Below, piece after piece: positions 7,371 through 11,167 of a stretch of DNA of 11,167 nt. The position numbers were made by a program, and so were the translations under genes. The DNA is taken from assembly GCA_902796975.1 (NCBI GenBank), contig CADBRF010000136.1, forward strand, positions 1 to 11,167, given 5' to 3'. This DNA is from an uncultured Coriobacteriaceae bacterium. GTDB taxonomy: Bacteria; Actinomycetota; Coriobacteriia; Coriobacteriales; QAMH01. Every line of letters starts with the position of its first letter. Position 1 is the stretch's first letter. The notes beneath the pieces were generated by a model. That model saw nothing but the letters and a program-made list of their open reading frames with translations, was not told the origin of the DNA and did no database searches.

Positions 7371-7415
7371 ATCCCCTGTTCGCCAACGTGAGTTTTGTTG
7401 AGCGAGACAGGGGAT
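7371..7415 (-). terminator. Long stem-loop after the histidine kinase gene, probable terminator
   Basis: Three stacked helices form one hairpin: ATCCCCTGT/ACAGGGGAT (9 bp), TCGC/GCGA (4 bp) and CAAC/GTTG (4 bp), with two single-base bulges and a 9-base loop. It starts 34 bases after the kinase stop. The sequence after the stem on the minus strand, TTCTGTATGC, is only partly T-rich, so function as an intrinsic terminator is likely but not certain. A competing pairing overlaps it (7384-7392 with 7327-7335). Confidence 0.5.
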
Positions 7416-7449
7416 CATTCAGAGCGCCTTTTGAGAGCTCCAACAGATG

Positions 7450-8364
7450 CTACATGGAGAGAATCTTCTTCTTCACAGCCTCATCTAGATGGGCACACGG
7501 AGCGGTTTCGGCATCGTCTTCGGGCGGAAGCGAGGGGAAGGCAACGATGAAGACCGCGCCTCCCTCGGGAAGATTTGCCGCCTGCACGGTGCCATCCATG
7601 GCCTCGGTGAGCGCTTTGACAATAGCAAGGCCCAAGCCGGAATTGCCACTGCCCTTATAGCGCGCCCGGCTTTGGTCGGCACGGTAGAAACGGTCAAAAA
7701 GGTGCTCGGGGTTCTCATCGCCAAAGCCCGGGCCGTCGTCGCGCACGGCAATGACCGAATACTCCTTCTGGGACGTAATCTCAACGCGGATATGGCCGTC
7801 TTCGCCGGCATAGCGGCTGGCGTTCTCGATGAGATTCACGAGAATCTGGTTGAGCGCATCAGCATTGCCGCGGATATCTGGGGCTTCGCCCTTGACCACC
7901 AAGTGAACATGGCGCTCTTCAACAAGCCCCTGCATGAGAAGGGCGCAGTTATCGGCGATGGCACGCGGGTTGATGCGGGTGAGGTCCATGTCCTCCCCCT
8001 CCGCCTTCTGGAGGGTGAGGAGGTCGTTTGCGAGGCGGGTCAGGCGGTCGCACTCGCTGATAATCTGGCCAAGAAAACGCTTTGCGAGGTCTTCGGGAAC
8101 ACCGCCATCGTAGAGAGTCTCTGCCGTGCCGCGGATTGCCGTAAGAGGCGTGCGAATCTCGTGGCTCACGTCGCTCACGAACTGAGCCTGACGTGCTTCT
8201 TCGCAGATGAGCTCGTTGCAGGTGTCAAAGACATAGTCACGCACGCGACTGGGTACATCCTCGCGCTGAAAGTACTCAACAATATCGGGAGGGAACTCTT
8301 GCGCCATGACCTCGGCAGAATTTCTGCACCCGCATGTGTTCGATTTGAAAGAAGCTGTTGCCAT
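7450..8364 (-). CDS. Soluble two-component sensor histidine kinase
   Basis: This 304-residue kinase autophosphorylates and passes phosphate to a response regulator. The H box FVSDVSHEIRTPLTAIRG (62-79) gives His68. The N box is at about 171-185 (NLIENA), G1 is DDGPGF (209-214), the F box is FDRFYR (223-228) and G2 is GSGNSGLGLAIVK (238-250). All catalytic boxes are intact. It has no transmembrane helix and no recognisable sensor domain: only about 60 residues precede the H box, and they hold Cys11, Cys13, Cys49 and Cys54. AGGGGGA six bases before the ATG supports the start, and the 58 bases to coaX do not encode a membrane segment, so this is not a mis-called start. It follows coaX on the same strand and probably shares its transcript. 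The response regulator at 9345 is the obvious partner. It most resembles the PhoR/WalK-type catalytic core. Confidence 0.93.
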   Translation of the reverse strand: MATASFKSNTCGCRNSAEVMAQEFPPDIVEYFQREDVPSRVRDYVFDTCNELICEEARQAQFVSDVSHEIRTPLTAIRGTAETLYDGGVPEDLAKRFLGQIISECDRLTRLANDLLTLQKAEGEDMDLTRINPRAIADNCALLMQGLVEERHVHLVVKGEAPDIRGNADALNQILVNLIENASRYAGEDGHIRVEITSQKEYSVIAVRDDGPGFGDENPEHLFDRFYRADQSRARYKGSGNSGLGLAIVKALTEAMDGTVQAANLPEGGAVFIVAFPSLPPEDDAETAPCAHLDEAVKKKILSM

Positions 8365-8422
8365 CCTGAATCCCCCTTGTTCGCATCGTCATGCGCTCCT
8401 TAGCGGCGATGTTTATGCGTGC

Positions 8423-9199
8423 CTATGCTCGTACGCTGTGATTTCTCTCGTAGATAAGCTCCAAGCCATTGAGCGTGAGATCCGGCTCGGTGCTATTGAT
8501 GGTGTCTGAAAGCCCCGCCACGAGGAAGGCGAGGCCGCCTGTTGCCACAACGGGCGCCTCGTAGCCGAGCTCCTTGAAGACCCGGCGCACAAGGCCATCC
8601 ACACGCGCGACTTCGCCGTAGATGAGCCCGCTGCGGACCGCGTCGTTGGTGTTGGTGCCAATGACATGCGCGGGCTTGGCGAGTTCTACCTGGGGCAGCC
8701 GGGCGGCGTGTTGATAGAGTGAATCCGCTCCGGTGTTGATGCCAGGGGCGATGATGCCCCCGCGGAACCTGCCCACTTTATCGATGACTTCGATATTGGT
8801 CGCTGTGCCCAGATCGACCACCACGACCGGCGCCCCGAAAAACGCGATTGCCGCTACTGCGTCCGCAACGCGGTCTGCGCCGATCTCCGCCGGATTATCG
8901 TAATGGAGCGGCAAGCCCGTCTTGACGCCCGGCCCAACCACGATGGCATCATGGCCGGTTATGCGCCTTGCAGCCTTGGCCCAGCACAGGGTAAGCGAGG
9001 GGACAACGGAGGCGAGCACCATATCTTCCACCGAATCCAGGGAATATCCCGCCAGGTTCATCTGCCCGGCAAGGTTGAGGTGGATTTCATCAGAGGTATC
9101 AGTGCCGCGCGTGGCAAACGCCCAACGCTCGACCAGCTGCTTGCCCTTGAAAAGCCCGATAGCAGTTTGCGTATTTCCAACATCGACGCAGAGAAGCAT
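8423..9199 (-). CDS. coaX: Type III pantothenate kinase
   Basis: CoaX catalyses ATP + pantothenate to 4'-phosphopantothenate, the first step of coenzyme A synthesis, in the cytosol. Type III enzymes need a monovalent cation and are not feedback-inhibited by CoA. The 258-residue product has normal length and an ASKHA-type phosphate motif DVGNTQ (6-11), GADR (107-110, with the catalytic-base Asp109), DLGTAT (129-134) and GGIIAPGINTGADSLYQHAARLP (147-169). A late LTLNGLELIYERN segment is also typical. Asn135 stands where many homologues have Thr. The ATG at 9199 has GGAG four bases upstream. The gene is divergent from the response regulator across 145 bases, and the kinase gene follows after 58 bases. 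No good promoter is visible upstream. Confidence 0.96.
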   Translation of the reverse strand: MLLCVDVGNTQTAIGLFKGKQLVERWAFATRGTDTSDEIHLNLAGQMNLAGYSLDSVEDMVLASVVPSLTLCWAKAARRITGHDAIVVGPGVKTGLPLHYDNPAEIGADRVADAVAAIAFFGAPVVVVDLGTATNIEVIDKVGRFRGGIIAPGINTGADSLYQHAARLPQVELAKPAHVIGTNTNDAVRSGLIYGEVARVDGLVRRVFKELGYEAPVVATGGLAFLVAGLSDTINSTEPDLTLNGLELIYERNHSVRA

Positions 9200-9344
9200 A
9201 TATCTCCATCCAACGGTTTCGTTACAGGGTACGGCACCCGCAACTTGAGTGCCTACAATGAAACCAACTCGTAAGGAGCGCGCCCGGCTTCTGTCTCAAC
9301 GTCAGGAAACACGGGCGCTTAACCCAAGTGGAGGCATATATACC
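9200..9344. promoter_or_regulatory. Divergent control region between coaX and the response regulator gene
   Basis: This 145-base gap must hold promoters in both directions. On the plus strand TACAAT (9254-9259) is the best -10 candidate, but no good -35 lies 16-18 bases upstream. An inverted repeat GGCAC-N11-GTGCC (9233-9237 and 9249-9253) abuts that box and could be an operator, perhaps for autoregulation. The regulator's ribosome binding site GGAGG is at 9330-9334. I see no convincing coaX promoter. Confidence 0.35.
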
Positions 9345-10067
9345 ATGGAAGAAAGTTCTGAGCAGCGGATTCTCGTTGTCGATGACGAGCGCTCCATCAC
9401 TGATTTCGTCAGCTTTAACCTGACCAAAGAGGGATACAAGGCAGATGTCGCCAACGATGGTGACACGGCAGTAGAAATGGCCCGCGCCACCAATTACGAC
9501 CTCATCATCCTCGACGTCATGCTTCCCGGCATCGACGGCTACGAGGTGTGCCGTCGCATTCGCGCCAAGAGCAACGTGCCCGTTCTCTTCCTCTCCGCGC
9601 GCGATACCGAACTCGACAAGGTCGTCGGTCTCGAGCTTGGCGGCGATGATTACCTGGCGAAGCCCTTCGGCATCCGCGAGCTCCTCGCCCGCGTGCACGC
9701 TCTGCTCCGCCGCGCCCCGCAGGGAGGTCAGGCAGAAGAAGAAGGCACCCGCCTTCTGGAGGTCAGCGGCATTACGCTCGACGAGGCCGCTCACCGCGCC
9801 ACCTACAAGGGCAAAGAGATTGAGCTTACGCCGCGCGAGTTCGAGCTTCTGCTCACCCTGATGAACCACGCAGGCACAGTTCTGGGCCGCGAGCAGCTGC
9901 TCAAAGAGGCGTGGGACTGGCAATACGTGGTCGAGACCAAGACAGTCGACACCCACATCAAGCGTCTCCGCGACAAGCTCTCTGGTGTTGGCCTTGATCC
10001 GAGCGTCATCGAGACCGTCCGCGGATATGGTTACCGCTTCGTAAAGGATTTCAAGGGAGCCAAGTAG
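9345..10067 (+). CDS. Two-component response regulator, OmpR/PhoB family
   Basis: This 240-residue transcription factor is switched by phosphorylation. The receiver domain (about 8-120) has the acidic pair Asp13-Asp14, the phosphoacceptor Asp57 in ILDVMLPGIDG, Ser85 in the switch position and Lys106 in KPFG. A short acidic linker (about 125-137) leads to a winged-helix DNA-binding domain with LTPREFELLL (161-170), VDTHIKRLRDKL (201-212) and the wing ETVRGYGYRF. It looks like the PhoP/RegX3/WalR group. The frame opens earlier with a GTG at 9249, but the ATG at 9345 has GGAGG ten bases upstream and begins right before the conserved receiver strand, so I prefer it. It is the only plus-strand gene here, divergent from coaX-kinase and convergent with htrA. 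A terminator follows at 10187. Confidence 0.96.
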   Translation: MEESSEQRILVVDDERSITDFVSFNLTKEGYKADVANDGDTAVEMARATNYDLIILDVMLPGIDGYEVCRRIRAKSNVPVLFLSARDTELDKVVGLELGGDDYLAKPFGIRELLARVHALLRRAPQGGQAEEEGTRLLEVSGITLDEAAHRATYKGKEIELTPREFELLLTLMNHAGTVLGREQLLKEAWDWQYVVETKTVDTHIKRLRDKLSGVGLDPSVIETVRGYGYRFVKDFKGAK

Positions 10068-10186
10068 ACGCAATCCACTGAACGCAGAGCATCGCACGCG
10101 AAGCCGGGTTCTGCACCGTCAACAGATGCAAGCTGCTGAACGCGGGGCACCACAGACGACCCGAGTCTTCTGAACCACCAACTGAG

Positions 10187-10224
10187 AATGCCATCCAGCA
10201 CTTTGGAATGCTGGGTGGCATTTT
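10187..10224 (+). terminator. Rho-independent terminator after the response regulator gene
   Basis: A 14-bp stem with one T-G pair (AATGCCATCCAGCA at 10187-10200, TGCTGGGTGGCATT at 10209-10222) encloses an 8-base loop and runs into TTTT on the plus strand. It is 120 bases after the regulator stop and sits between convergent genes. On the minus strand the stem is followed by CTCAG, so it is weaker in that direction but may also stop htrA transcripts. Confidence 0.85.
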
Positions 10225-10292
10225 GCTATCCAAGCGAGGCTGAAATCGCCCTTCCGGGAATCATGCTGCTCGGCGAAGATGCCGGTCAGCGC

Positions 10293-11167
10293 CTAGTGCC
10301 AGAAACCTCCATTGGATGAACCGCCGTTCCCAAAGAGCTCGTCCAGGCCAAATCCGAAGGGGTCGAAGCCGCCGCCGTTGCCTTCGTTTTGACCGTTACC
10401 TTTGCCGTTGCCGTTGCCGTTGCCCTGGCCGTTGCTATTGCCATTGCCGAAGAACCCATTGTTCTGGTTGTCCTGAGTGGGTGCACCGTTTTCGGCGTAC
10501 TCGTTTGTCTGATCGCTATCGCTGCCGATGGTCGCAGTGACGGTCTGCTCCTGTCCGTTACGAGTGAAAGCGATCTCCATAGTATCGCCCGGCTTCTTGG
10601 CGCGCACTGTGGTTGAGACCTGATTAGGGCTCGTGACCTTCTTGCCATCGATGCCCGTGATGATATCGCCCGTGTGCAGGCCCGCCTTGTCTGCGGCCGT
10701 GTCTTTGTAGACGCTTTCAACGAGCACGCCGTTGCCATCCTCGGTGCTGCTCATCATGATGCCGAGATAGGGGTGTTCCACCGTACCGCCCTCAATGAGC
10801 GTATCGGCAACGCTCTTGGCCTCGTTGGAGGGAATGGCAAAGCCCAGACCAGCAGAGGAACCCGAAGACGAAGAGATATAGGTGTTGATGCCGATGAGCT
10901 GCCCCTTTTCATTGAAGAGTCCGCCGCCAGAGTTGCCGGGGTTGATAGCTGCGTCCGTCTGGATCATATCGGTGTAGACGGTGGCGCTTCCAAGCCCGCT
11001 CTCGCTGCTGAGCGTATCCGAGCGGTAGAGCGCGGAGACGACACCCGTGGTGAGCGTCTGCTCATAGCCATAGGGGGAACCGATAGCTGCGACCCATTCG
11101 CCCACCGTTGCCGTTGAGGAATCGCCCCACTCGATGGGGGTGAGCCCAGTGGCCTTGATGCTGATGA
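10293..11167 (-). CDS. HtrA/DegP-type trypsin-like serine protease with PDZ domain and Asn/Gly-rich tail (N-terminus cut by window edge)
   Basis: Visible are 290 residues of an HtrA-family protease, which degrades misfolded proteins at the cell surface. The frame is open at the right edge, so the membrane anchor, His and Asp of the triad are outside the window. Present are VGEWVAAIGSPYG, the signature TDMIQTDAAINPGNSGGGLFN with the catalytic Ser (codon at 10929-10931), and the closing strand GLGFAIPSN. One PDZ domain follows (starting HPYLGIMM, about 10775 to 10520). The last 70 or so residues (10508-10296) are unusual: low-complexity Asn/Gly, including a GNGNGNGKGNG run, ending DPFGFGLDELFGNGGSSNGGFWH. 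Most HtrA proteins end soon after the PDZ domain. It converges on the response regulator gene, and HtrA genes beside two-component systems are known in other Gram-positives. Confidence 0.93.
   Translation of the reverse strand, partial: ISIKATGLTPIEWGDSSTATVGEWVAAIGSPYGYEQTLTTGVVSALYRSDTLSSESGLGSATVYTDMIQTDAAINPGNSGGGLFNEKGQLIGINTYISSSSGSSAGLGFAIPSNEAKSVADTLIEGGTVEHPYLGIMMSSTEDGNGVLVESVYKDTAADKAGLHTGDIITGIDGKKVTSPNQVSTTVRAKKPGDTMEIAFTRNGQEQTVTATIGSDSDQTNEYAENGAPTQDNQNNGFFGNGNSNGQGNGNGNGKGNGQNEGNGGGFDPFGFGLDELFGNGGSSNGGFWH
10402..10424 (-). repeat. Hexanucleotide tandem repeat in the htrA tail
   Basis: The plus strand reads TTGCCG repeated 3.8 times. On the coding strand it encodes Gly-Asn dipeptides. 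Gain or loss of units stays in frame, so it would change tail length without breaking the gene. Confidence 0.7.

Noticed and set aside
7250..7449. A protein-like plus-strand frame in the kinase-aminopeptidase gap, possibly a gene remnant
   Set aside because: It has no ribosome site or good start, weaker GC bias at third positions than neighbouring genes, and overlaps RNA-like inverted repeats. It then runs antisense into the kinase gene.
7489..8403. A 304-codon plus-strand frame opposite the histidine kinase
   Set aside because: It is a mirror frame of a kinase with all catalytic boxes and has no recognisable domain.
9249..9344. An upstream GTG start for the response regulator
   Set aside because: It would add 32 basic residues absent from the family and has no ribosome site. 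The ATG at 9345 has GGAGG.
9222..10097. A 291-codon minus-strand frame opposite the response regulator
   Set aside because: The plus-strand frame has Asp57, Lys106 and the winged helix. The antisense frame matches nothing I know.

Overview
The window is 11,167 bases of a moderately GC-rich, densely coded bacterial chromosome. The organism looks like a Gram-positive actinomycete-type bacterium, and I infer the class Coriobacteriia. This rests on a secreted enzyme ending in 64-residue aromatic cell-wall-binding repeats, a type III pantothenate kinase, strong GGAGG ribosome binding sites, GC-biased third codon positions and a gene content built around amino-acid uptake. The class assignment is an inference, not proven here. 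No RNA gene, transposase, phage gene or CRISPR array is visible.

Layout from left to right. Positions 1-1242 (minus) hold a sodium-dependent neurotransmitter-symporter-family transporter cut by the left edge. Positions 1427-3952 (minus) hold a large secreted multidomain GH5 endoglucanase: signal peptide, CBM2-like domain, acidic glycine/serine linker, GH5 subfamily-2-like catalytic domain and five wall-binding repeats. It has its own extended -10 promoter. Positions 4229-5680 (minus) hold an AgcS-type alanine/glycine:cation symporter with a good downstream terminator. Positions 5983-7212 (minus) hold an M29 metallo-aminopeptidase, also with a candidate extended -10 promoter. Positions 7450-9199 (minus) hold coaX followed by a soluble histidine kinase, probably one transcript ending at an unusually long hairpin. 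Positions 9345-10067 (plus) hold an OmpR/PhoB-type response regulator, the only plus-strand gene. It ends at a strong terminator shared with the convergent htrA-like protease gene at 10293-11167 (minus), which is cut by the right edge.

Functional picture. Two ion-coupled amino-acid transporters and an M29 aminopeptidase suggest a peptide- and amino-acid-using lifestyle. The wall-tethered cellulase adds an extracellular beta-glucan activity. The response regulator and the membrane-free kinase lie on opposite strands around coaX and are likely partners. A nearby HtrA recalls known envelope-stress arrangements (CssRS, CiaRH and MprAB with HtrA-type proteases), but regulation of htrA by this pair is only a hypothesis.

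I did not find a clearly new biological system. The best leads are the architecture and altered nucleophile loop of the cellulase, the sensorless cysteine-bearing kinase transcribed with coaX, the mutually exclusive stem-loops at 7327-7415, and the Asn/Gly-rich tail of the HtrA protein.
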